The notes below the pieces were generated by a model, which made no database searches, had not been told where the DNA came from, and saw nothing but the letters and a program-made list of their open reading frames with translations. From assembly GCF_002234675.1 (NCBI RefSeq), contig NC_019877.2:1308541-1372540 (forward strand): a DNA stretch of 64,000 nucleotides, in the 5' to 3' direction. The stretch is from Oryzias latipes (lineage: Eukaryota > Chordata > Actinopteri > Beloniformes > Adrianichthyidae). Shown piece after piece: positions 1 to 10,019 of this stretch (positions are counted from its first letter, which is position 1; the number at the start of each line of letters is the position of its first letter). The translations under genes and the position numbers were made by a program.

Positions 1-2216
1 ACATCCAAGAAAGAGTCTCAGGTATAAAGAACTGGACAGCACCGGGCCCTGACATGATACATGCCTACTGGCTAAAGAAGCTTACCGCACTCCACGAGCA
101 CCTGGCAGCACAAATGAACAAGCTGCTAAGAGATGGGACTCACCCCGATTGGCTAACGGAAGGGCGAACGATCCTGATCCAGAAGGAACTCTCAAAGGGT
201 GCAGCCCCATCCAACTACCGGCCAATAACCTGTCTCTCCACAACATGGAAGCTCATGTCAGGCATCATTGCAACCAAGATAAATAGGCACATGGATCAAT
301 TCATGAGTAAAACACAGAAGATAGAGACTCCAGAGGAGCCAAACACCAACTCCCGGTGGAAAGAACAGTCGCTCAAGACTGCAAGTCACGACACACCAAC
401 CTGTGCACAGCCTGGATTGATTACAAGAAGACCTATGACTCAATGCCACACACGTGGATCAATGAATTCTTGGAGCTGTACAACATCAACAGGACTCTAA
501 GAGCCTTCATAGGAAACTCAATGAAGCTGTGGAAAACCACCCTTGAAGCCAATGGGAAGCCACTTGCACAAGTGTCCATCAAATGTGGGATATACCAAGG
601 TGATGCTCTGTCCCCACTGCTGTTCTGCATAGGTCTCAACCCCCTCAGCCAAATAATCAACAAGACTGGCTATGGATACCGACTCAGAAATGGGACCAAC
701 AGTCACCTCCTCTACATAGATGACATCAAGCTATATGCTAAGAGCGAGCGTGACATTGACTCCCTGATCCACACCACCAGGATCTACAGTACTGACATTG
801 GGATGCCATTCGGGCTCGAGAAATGCAGCCGGATGGTGACAAAGAGAAGCAAGGTAGTCCACACAGGAGGGGTCTCACTCCCAGAAGGAACAATAGCAGA
901 CATCGAGGACAGTTACAAGTACCTTGGAATTCTGCAGGCAAATGGCAACCTGGAGCAGGCAACAAGGAAAGCTGCAACAGCTAAATACCTCCAACGAGTA
1001 TGGCCAGTCCTGAGATGCCAGCTCAATTGCAAAAATAAGACCTGGGCAATAAACAGCTATGCACTGCCAGGTATCAGATACCCTGCAGGAATAATAAGAT
1101 GGCCAAAGGAAGAGATACAGACCACGGATGTTAAAACACGAAAGCTCCTCACCATGCATGGAGGGTTCCATCCCAAATCCAGCACCCTGAGACTGTATGC
1201 TAGCCGCAAGGAAGGAGGCCGAGGAATAGTGAGCGTAGAAGACACTATCAGGATGAAACATCCAAGATGCATGAGTACATCAAGCTCAAGGCCCCAACTG
1301 ACAGTGTGCTCAGTGAATGTCTCAGGCAATGGAGAACAGAGGATACAGTGCTGGAGGACAGATCCTCATGGGAGGACAAACCCCTGCATGGGATGTACCA
1401 CCGGACCATAACTGAAGTGGCTGATATCAAGAAGTCCTACCAATGGCTAGAAAGGGCTGGCCTACAGGACAGCACTGAAGCGCTCATCCAGGCAGCTCAG
1501 GAACAAGCCCTAAGCACCAGAGCGATAGAGGCTCAGATCTACCACACCAGACAAGACCCAAGGTGTAGCTCTACCACACCAGACAAGACCCAAGGTGTAG
1601 ATCTACCACACCAGACAAGACCCAAGGTGTAGCTCTACCACACCAGACAAGACCCAAGGTGTAGATCTACCACACCAGACAAGACCCAAGGTGTAGATCT
1701 ACGTCACCAGACAAGACCCAAGGTGTAGGCTGTGCAAAGAAGCGCCTGAAACAATCCAGCACATAACTGCAGGGTGTAAGATGCTGGCAGGTAAAGCAGA
1801 CATGGAGCGCCACAATCAAGTGGCTGGAATAATATACAGGAACATGTGTGCAGAATATGGACTGGAAACCCAGTCAAAATGGGAAACACCTCCGAAGGTG
1901 GTAGAGAATGAGAGGGCAAAGATCCTGTGGGACTTCCAGATCCAGACTGATAGGATGGTAATGGCGAACCAACCAGACATTGTAGTGGTGGATAAAGAAC
2001 AGAGGAAAGCCGTTGTGGTGGATGTGGCAGTGCCAAGCTATGGGAACATCAGGAAGAAGGAACATGAGAAACTGGAGAAATACCAGGAACTTAGAGAAGA
2101 ACTGGAGAAAGCCTGGAAAGTGAAGGTGAAAGTGGTGCCTGTGGTAATTGGAGCACTCAGGGCAGTAACCCCCAAGCTGGAGGAGTGGCTACAACAGATA
2201 CCTGGAAAGAGGGGGC
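1..2216 (+). mobile_element. Decayed R4/Dong/Rex6-like non-LTR retrotransposon, 5' end outside the window
   Basis: Broken reverse transcriptase followed by a C-terminal nuclease of a target-primed LINE. In order, the frames at 54-500, 356-1411, 1267-1632 and 1781-2210 give: an RT entry motif (NYRPITCLST), motif A around WIDYKKTYDS, motif B (YQGDALSPLLF), motif C as YIDD near 714-725, a CCHC-type finger (CRLCKEAPETIQHITAGC) just after 1726, and a restriction-enzyme-like endonuclease core (PDIVVVDKE, then VVVDVAVPS) at about 1970-2040. A nuclease placed after RT, rather than an AP endonuclease before it, is the hallmark of the R2/R4 group. I infer the Rex6/Dong branch because it is common in fish; this was not tested. 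At least three frame changes make it inactive. It ends directly in a (TA)n tract. Confidence 0.75.
1536..1727 (+). repeat. Six tandem copies of a 32-bp unit inside the LINE
   Basis: Units start at 1536, 1568, 1600, 1632, 1664 and 1696, beginning gatctaccac or gctctaccac and ending acccaaggtgta. The gat/gct variants alternate in the first five units, which suggests that a 64-bp dimer was also duplicated. A 32-bp period breaks the reading frame just upstream of the zinc-finger motif. Confidence 0.95.

Positions 2217-2287
<71 letters not shown>
2217..2287. repeat. (TA)n microsatellite at the LINE 3' end
   Basis: About 70 bases of alternating T and A with one small interruption near 2248. It directly abuts the last conserved coding sequence of the LINE. 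It may be the element's own simple 3' tail or its target. Confidence 0.95.
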
Positions 2288-2291
<4 letters not shown>

Positions 2292-3374
2292 TCCCGGACA
2301 TCCAGACATCCAGGACATCTTTAGCCAAAACTTTGACCAGTATGACTCAGAGAGAAATACCTGGTACTGAACAGTGTTTTCCAGATTTCTGGTTTTATTT
2401 ATCTTCCTGGTAAGATAGTCACGTGTGTGTTGTCCATTCTGATGCACTTGGTTGTTTTTATGTTAAAGTAAAATAAAGCTACGGTACCTCAATCCAAATA
2501 TTATTTTTATTTTATATAGTTTGGTTTATTTAATTTTAAAGCAACTTTGTAGCGGCTGGAAGGCTTCGGCACACAGGAACCAAGGGTTGCTTCTTTCTTA
2601 GGTTAGTCCCTACCCTACTGCCTAACTATGTAGCTAAAAGGGGCCTTAGTCTGGGTCTCCCTATTCCTGTCCCCATTCTAGATAAAATACAGGTTTGTGT
2701 CCAGAAAGGGCTTCCAGTGTGAAACTCTCTGCCAAAACACCTGAGTGAATCAGTGAAAGCTGGATCAATATGGCGGCCCCTGACAGGATGCTGGCAAATC
2801 AGACTTTCTACACATGAACTTGAACAAGAGGTCAAAGAGATTCATTCTGGAAATAAAAGCAAGTCAAGTCAAGTCAAGTCAAGTCAACTTTATTTATAAA
2901 GCACTGTTAAAACAGCAGAAGCTGACCAAAGTGCTGAACAATGCAGAATAAAAAATAAAAAAAAACTAAAACAAACAGAATAAAATAAATAAAAATCGAT
3001 ACATTAAATAAAAATAAATAAAACCAATAAAATAAATAAATAAATAAAACCTATAAAAACATCAACTCACACTGAGTTAAAAGCCAGGGAGAAAAGGTGA
3101 GTTTTAACTTGGATTTAAAATCATTCAGTGAACAGGCCTGCCTAACCTGCATAAGGAGTGCATTCCACACACTGGGGCCAGCAACGGCAAATGCTCTATC
3201 CCCTCTGAGTTTCCGCCGTGTCCTTCATCCAGGAGCAGCTGGTCAGCTGATCTAAGTGAGCGGAAAGGGTGAAAGAATGCAGGTGTAGCAGCTCAGAGAG
3301 GTAGGGCGGAGCCAGACCATTTAAAGACTTAAAAACAAATAAAAGAGTTTTAAAAAAAAATCTAAAATGGACAG

Positions 3375-3985
3375 TCAGCCAGAACTAGTGTGATATGCTC
3401 TCTCTTCCACGTTCCAGTTAACAAGCGTGCAGCAGCGTTCTGCACCAGCTGGAGACGGGACAAGGATGAGTGAGGGACACCAAAGTAAAGTACAGTAATC
3501 CATCCGAGTTATAACAAAGGCCTGGATTACTGTTTCAAAGTGCTTTCTTGATAAAAACGATTTGACTTTAGCCAGCTGCCTTAACTGAAAGAAGCTGGAT
3601 CTTACCACCGAACGGATCTGCTTGTCCAAATTAAACCCATTGTCGATCTTCACTCCTAAGTTTGTGACAGTAGATTTCACCGATTGAGTGAGAGAGCCCA
3701 GAGCTATTGGGTGTGACTCACTGTTTACACTGGGACTGAAGACAATCACCTCTGTCTTTTCCTCATTGAGGTGGAGAAAATGTAAGAGCCATCCAGATTT
3801 TTAAATCCTCCAAGCACTTAATTAAAGGGCTGATGGAGTGGGCATCCTTCTTTGTTATTGGCACGTATATCTGGGTATCATCCGCATAGCAATGAAAAGC
3901 ACAGTTATGCTTTCTAAGAATGGAACCCAGGGGGAGTAAGTAAAGGGAGAAAAGCCGAGGTCCAAGGACTGAACCCTGCGGGACC
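3375..3985 (-). pseudogene. LINE ORF2 fragment: RT motifs B and C, and C-terminus
   Basis: This continues the preceding pseudogene on the other side of the hAT insertion. GVPQGSVLGPRLFSLYL and the ADDTQIY catalytic motif lie in 3985-3763. After a frame change, 3749-3375 holds the thumb-like C-terminal region (NLGVKIDNGFNLDKQI). The two halves were one reading before the transposon landed. Confidence 0.75.
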
Positions 3986-3993
3986 CCGTACAG

Positions 3994-5653
3994 CAGGGGT
4001 GTCCAAAGTTTTTTTGGTGAGGGCCAAATACAGAAAAATGAGCAAAGGTCCGGGCCGCACACAAGAGGTGACATATTGACACATGATTACTGTGTATTTC
4101 TAACTCACCTATAATGTGAAAAACATTGCTCTTAGTGGGAGCAGAGATGCTGATCTGTGCCACATAAAACAAGCACACGTCAAAATGAAACATTCACTCA
4201 GACAATGAAACCTCATTCCAACCAGGCAGTTCAGAACAGGTTTATTGAGCAGCTGAAGCCAGCAGATCTTTACATACGTAGCCGTTAGTGTGGTTGACTG
4301 TCAGAGTGCAGGATTTTGTAGTTTATAAAACGTCGACTGTTTTCTCAGAAAAGTAGACCAAAAAAAACGGGGCTTATGGGGGACCAACAAGGACAATTTT
4401 AACATTAAACGCACACAATTTAAAAAGCTTCATTTTACAATTACACTCTGTGACTAAATATGCAGCTATGAACAAAAAGAAAAAAATCCAAAAACAAAAC
4501 AACAAGTTCTTTTTTACATTAAAGGAATACTTTTTCACAGTTCAGAATGCATTTTCTTCACCTTTTAGGTTCACTCTATCTCTGTGAAGCATGCAAACAT
4601 GGCTTTGCGAACAGCATCCTTGTAGGTGTCAAACGGAGACAGCTCATAGGAGCTTCCTTTACTTCCTAAGCCTGTGACCTTTGCATAAAGCCTGTGGGGA
4701 GACGTGATGGCCATTATTAGGAGAGACAGGCAGGCGGCAACCCCTCGTGTAACGCTGCTAATAACACAGGAAGATAGTGAAGGAGGCCTGGATGGACGGC
4801 GTGTGTTGACTCACCGCGATGGGAAAAAACTGTTGTTGAGCTTGCAGGCTAGCTGGCATTTGCTTGAATTTCTGTGCTCGTTCGGCACCCATGTACGAAG
4901 CGTAGCTGCTCTGATGCTTTGTCTCATAGTGCCGACGGACATTTTCATCTTTCATCACAGCAACATCTTCAGTGCAAATCAAACAGACACACTGTCCGTT
5001 GATCTACTTAAAGAAATATTCATTTTCCCACAGTGTTTGAAATCTTCTACACTCACTTGCTATCTTGCGTTTCTTCGGTGCTGCCATTTCTGGTGACTCG
5101 TGGTAAATATTCTTCTTTGCTTAATTTTGTTTAGTGGAGAAGCACCTGTTGAACCTTTCCTGCGTGGGACTTCTCTTTGCTTTTCTCTCTTTCAGACTAT
5201 GGTCAGAAGCGATGGGGAGATTTCCTCCAGGGCCGAAGGCGATTCTCCTTCAGGGTTCACTCTTCCGTTCGGAAACCTCAGCCACAGAGTGGATTAAGAA
5301 CAACTCTAAACAGTTATTCTGGGGGGGAACACCTTCTAATTATTAAAATGCTTCGTGCTCTGAACACACAATATATCGACCCCCCCACACTGCTCCGTTC
5401 TCACACACCCATCTCCACCTGCACGCGCTCCTCCCCCTCTCTCTTGTGGCACGCGCCCTGCTCAGCACACACCCACTCCGCAACACACCTTTCTGTGACC
5501 GACTCCATCTAGTGTTGAAACTGAGAAGTGCAACAGAGTTGAGCTCAAGCGCCATGTGCGGGCCATATTCAATTATATTTTCAAAATGTGTTGCGGGCCA
5601 ACTACGGCCGGCGGACCACAGTTTGCCCGCGGGCCGTAGTTTGGACACCCCTG
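3994..5653. mobile_element. hAT transposon, non-autonomous, 1660 bp, in the L2-like LINE
   Basis: Terminal inverted repeats read caggggtgtccaaa at 3994 and, in reverse complement, at 5653. An identical 8-bp duplication, ccgtacag, flanks it at 3986-3993 and 5654-5661. An 8-bp duplication with a CAGGG-type end is diagnostic of hAT. The interior keeps only the N-terminal BED-finger exon of a transposase on the minus strand and no catalytic domain. Confidence 0.95.
4815..5087 (-). pseudogene. hAT transposase N-terminal BED zinc-finger exon with an in-frame stop
   Basis: From an ATG at 5087-5085 the frame gives a basic start (MAAPKKRKIAS, nuclear-localisation-like), then a BED-type finger: CLIC at residues 35-38 and HYETKH, with histidines at 53 and 58. 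The order and spacing (CX2C then HX4H) match the DNA-binding domain of hAT/ZBED transposases. Codon 28 (5006-5004) is TAG, so the exon cannot be read through. The frame ends in a good splice-donor match (gcg then gtgagt, 4814-4809), which suggests that the parent transposase gene was spliced. No downstream catalytic exon is present in the element. Confidence 0.75.
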
Positions 5654-5661
5654 CCGTACAG

Positions 5662-7140
5662 TAAAGGAGCAGAGGAAGATTGAACACTATTGAGGTTTAC
5701 ATAAAATGTTCTATCTTCTAAATATGACCTGAAGCACTGCAGCGCAGTGACACGGATGCCTACAAGTTGCTGTAACCGGGAGATCAAGATGTTGTGATCC
5801 AGTGTGTCGAAGGCAGCCGTAAGATCCAGTAGTACCAGAACCACATGGTCCCCAGCATCTGTAGCTAAGAGGATGTCGTTAAACACCCTGAGCAGAGCTG
5901 ACTCTGTGCTGTGTATCTGAAGCCAGACTGGAAAACCTCAAGGTTGCCATTTTCATCTAAAAAATCCTTCAATTGGACGTACACAATTTTTTCCAGAATC
6001 TTCCAGAGGAAGGGGAGTTTGGAAATAGGCCTAAAATTTGACAACACAGAGGGATCCAGGTTAGGCTTCTTGATCAGTGGCTAAACTGTAGCATGTTTAC
6101 AGTTTCTAGGGAACACACTAGAGGAAAGGCTGCCATTTACAACAGCAAGAACTGCAGGTCCCAGAGTAGTGATAACTTCTTTAAATAATCGGGGTGGAAC
6201 CGCATCAGAGGGGGAACCTGAGGGCTTTAGGTGTTTCACAGTCTCATATAAAACGGACAGAGTCACAGGTTCAAACTGGTCAAATGTTACAGAGCAAGAC
6301 ACAACAACAGAGGGGTCAAATCCAGGTGGTGATATGAGGGCCCTGACATTATTCACCTTGTCCACAAAAAACTTAAGGAAGGTTTCACATGTCTCCAGCG
6401 TAGGTTGGACATAGACAGACTTGGGGGCATTAAGAGCTGCATCTATGGTGCTAAACAGGACACGGGGGTTGTGTCGGTTTAACAGGATGCTCCCTTTTTG
6501 CCTCTTTTACAGTAGCCTGATAATGATGCCAGCTGTCCTTCAACATCTGTAGTGACACCTCTAGCTTGTCCTTTTTAAACTTCCGTTCAGCTTTTCTTCG
6601 CTCACGTCTAGCAGCACGAGTTACGTTGTTCAACCACGGCTCAGCTTTAACTTTAGGTTGCCTGGATTTAAGTGGAACCACTGCATCCAGTACTGTCAGG
6701 CAGGTGGAGTGTAACCAGGAGCTGAGCTCATCCGTACTATAACATGTGGACTGTGGGATGACACTGGTTTGATTAAAAGAAGCAGAGAAAAGTGCTGCAG
6801 TGGAAGGATTGATGATACGGACCCACCGAGCCGGAGCTCGAGGCCTACAGGGGCTACAGGGCAGAGTGATGTCAAATAAAACAGGCATATGATCTGAAAA
6901 CACTGCATCACATATCACCAGGTCAGAAACAGAGAGTCCATATGTTAGCAACAGATCAAGAGTGTGTCCACGTTCCTGCGTGGGTTCAGACACATGCTGA
7001 ACAATATTAAAAGAGTCAATAAGACTTAAAAAGTCCTTAGACATTGTATGGTCTGGACAGCACACATGTATATTAAAATCTCCAACAATAAGAACTTGAT
7101 CATATTTAAGCAGGATTTCAGCCAGCAGCCCAGAGAATTC
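5662..7140 (-). pseudogene. LINE ORF2 fragment: endonuclease C-terminus and RT N-terminal half
   Basis: Pieces in different frames: 7065-6451 (endonuclease tail and basic linker), 6365-6081 (RT entry region), 6047-5865 (NFRPISKLPFLWKILEKI) and 5886-5662 (motif A, LDLTAAFDTLDHN). The reading is cut at 5661 by the hAT element's 8-bp target duplication and resumes at 3985 downward. The frame changes show that it no longer encodes an active protein. Confidence 0.75.
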
Positions 7141-7718
7141 AAAATCAAAGTGGAAACATCTCTGCTTTGCTTCTTTAATGACAACAATGTTCAGTTTTTA
7201 CATCAAACTTGAATCAAACTTACAGCCAGCAGCTGCTCACAATCAGTTCTATTGAGGTCAGTTTATGATTGAATGATTCTACAGATTATTTATACACAGC
7301 AGACCAAGCTGCACTATTGAACGTTTGTCCTCCAGATTTATTTCACAGGACGGATCTTAAAGCTGATTCTCTTCAGAGAATAGTTCCAACCCTTCCATTT
7401 GGACCAATTCACTCCAAATGCCTCAGGGTCAGAATCTCTCCCCCAACGATAAATGCCATTAGGGTTTGTATCGTGACAGCCACGATACCAGAATGCCCCT
7501 AATAGATTTCTTGCACAGTTGCGTCGGTCGTTGTCCTGGTCTTTGTCAAAGGTGGAGAACTTCATTCCACTGTAGGGGCTCAGAGAGTCTCCTGCAGAAA
7601 CACAAACACACATTTATCACTTTGTGTTTAAGCTTCCTGCGTTCATAGCAGATCTAAACTTTGTAGATTCTACAGAATCTGTTTTCTAGAGTAAAATGTT
7701 TCAACTTTCTGTTTCTTT

Positions 7719-8824
7719 TTTTCTTTTTTTTTAAATGTAAAACCATTTATTTATTTATTTATTTTTTAAACTTGTCCTGTCCAACAGCTGGGCAGACAGA
7801 TGAGAGCTGAGGGCCTCTTGTGTTGGACATATTTTACTTTAACAAGAGGGGTTATTCATCTTCAGACAAACCAGAGGTATGACTGAATAAACCCCTTTTG
7901 TAATTGAGGCCAAACTTTATTAATTTCAACCATGTTTGAAAATCTTTTGTGTTGGACCGGATGGAAAAGGAAAGAAGGGAAGAAGAGAGAGGGACGTTAG
8001 AGAGAGGGGGGGGGGTAGGGGGGTGATAATAGGAGGGGAAGGGGGATAAGACCATGAAGCAGCATAAAGCAACAAGTTTACTGGTTGTTAATCATTATGG
8101 TAAGGTTCAAATGTAGTACAAAAAGGGCGGAGCCTGTCCACACACACACTGAAATGTTATCAACATACCTGCTAGCTGCAAAAATGTCCACATGTCAACA
8201 TGTACACAAAACAGATAGTGTTCACAGGCATACTTATGCCTTAAAACCAACTAGTGTGAAATATTTCAGTCATTCAGTCATGCAAACTGCATGCAAACAT
8301 GCAAAGGTGAGCTAACACCTGTGCTCAGGTGAGTGTTCATGTTCTTCTAAAATGGATGGTGGAACGTGAAAAGAAGGAGGAGGAGCGCCCAGCCACCCCC
8401 ACACCCAGACCCCCGCCGCAGCAGCAGCGGCAGCCGGAATCCCCCCAACGCCACACGGGAACAGGCAGGGAACAACCGCCCCCCGGGCGACCAAACCCGC
8501 AACCAAGGCCAGGGCCAGCAGGACCGCCGCGAGGCCCCCAGAGCCAGAGGCCAGGGAGGCACGGAGGGAAAGAGAGCGCCGCCCCAGCCCAACCAGGAGA
8601 GCAGCCCCCCCGCCGCGCAGGGAGAGCCCAACGCAGGGCCCCACCGGAGAAGGATGCCCACAGCCCCAGACGAGCACCCCACCACCACCCAGGAGTTCCG
8701 GGCATCCCCCCGCCCCAGCCCCAGGTACGAGCCAGGACCCCCCAAGGGAGACCCGCTCCGCACTCCAGGCAGCCATCCGCCCGGCCCACGGTTAGTCCAG
8801 GGAGGAGCAAGGCAGTGGCCAGCC
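7719..8824 (-). mobile_element. GC-rich non-autonomous retroelement, 5'-truncated copy, in intron 4 of MFAP4-like copy 1
   Basis: The 17-bp flanks (caactttctgtttcttt) at 7702-7718 and 8825-8841 are target-site duplications; the copy 3 gene has only one such site here (about 19170). Poly-T at the 7719 side shows a minus-strand retroposed copy with a poly(A) tail. The 5' part (8824-8380) is very GC-rich and closely matches 20209-20670; the 3' part matches 30719-31335. I know of no family with this organisation. Confidence 0.85.
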
Positions 8825-9404
8825 CAACTTTCTGTTTCTTTGTGACAATAACGCTCATCTTGATGCTGCAAACGCTCCTTTGAACAGTTTCTTAGCTCTG
8901 TTGTTCTCAAAACTCCATTTCTCCTGGTGTCCAAGTGTTTCTGATCAGAGACCTACCTGCTCCTCCATCAGTGAATCCCGTCACCTCCAGTTTGTATCCT
9001 TCATCCTCTGGACCAATGGAGAAGGAGGAGTAGCGAGCGCACGCCTTGTTTCCTTCAAAGTCCTCCATGTCGACCAGCAGCTCATATTTTTTCCTCAAAC
9101 AGAGCTGGAAGAGATTCTCCAGACCTGAAACCCAGGAAGGTGTTAGCACCAACATTGGCATCAACGCATTGCTTTGATTTCTATCTCACCCAACCAGATC
9201 TCTCCATCAGCAGAACCAAAGCCCGTCCTGTAATAATCCAGGGTCTGTAGAAGTTCAGAGAACCGTCCATCCTCCTCTGGAAGACCTGAGGGAACAGGAC
9301 AGAAGTGAACCGGATGATTCATCAGACAGCTGAAAGGGAGCAGGTCAGGTTCTCACCATCCACTGTCCTCCGAGGGAATCCATGTCGCAGTACACCTGGA
9401 GACA

Positions 9405-9596
<192 letters not shown>

Positions 9597-10019
9597 TTAT
9601 TTAGGTAACCCAACTCTTAGTGTTTTGATTGACTAATCAAACACAGAAACATTATTTTGTTTCATTTTCTCACTTTCAGCTTTTAATAAGCTCATGTTGT
9701 ACGTTTTTCTATCACGATCATGAAAAATAACACCAACTTGTACTAAAGCTAGCCATGTTTCTAAAAATGTCTGTTTTCTCCATAAGTGTCCATCATGAGC
9801 TGAAAGTGGGAGAGCGTACCTGGACCCCATATGTGTCTTCTATGGGATAGACGGTGTAAACTCCACTGGCTCTGCTGTTGTCCTGGTCGTAGATATCACT
9901 GCAGTCCACAGGAGGAACCCCAGGAAGACCGCCCACCAGCTGTGGAACCAGGACCAGGACTGACAGCAGAGCAGCACTTTGCATCTGTTTCCATCCAAAA
10001 GCAGCAGAAAAACACACAT

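Larger units (their letters stand above)
2857..7190 (-). mobile_element. Decayed L2-like LINE, 5'-truncated, split by a hAT insertion
   Basis: Read on the minus strand, the element runs from an AP-endonuclease C-terminal half (about 7140-6450, with SDHMPVLFDI) through RT (5886-5602 LDLTAAFDTLDH motif A; after the hAT, about 4000-3770 GVPQGSVLGP motif B and YADDTQIY motif C). It continues into a C-terminal domain (3749-3375) and a 3' UTR that ends in a (tcaag)n tail at 2857-2885. Motifs and tail fit the CR1/L2 superclade (Maui-like in fish). The 7190 boundary is approximate. Several frameshifts make it inactive. It lies just 3' of MFAP4-like copy 1. Confidence 0.8.

Noticed and set aside
2185-2413. 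Tyr-Ile repeat peptides
   Set aside because: They are translations of the (TA)n tract.
7852-8055. Small proline/serine frame in the retroelement 3' part
   Set aside because: Chance frame in non-coding repeat sequence; the second copy at 31 kb does not preserve it.
8312-8934. Several overlapping long open frames on both strands, rich in Pro/Arg or Gly/Leu
   Set aside because: They lie in a GC-rich retroelement. High GC removes stops in all frames, and the same frames recur at 19549-20763 in the other copy. No conserved domain or clear start.
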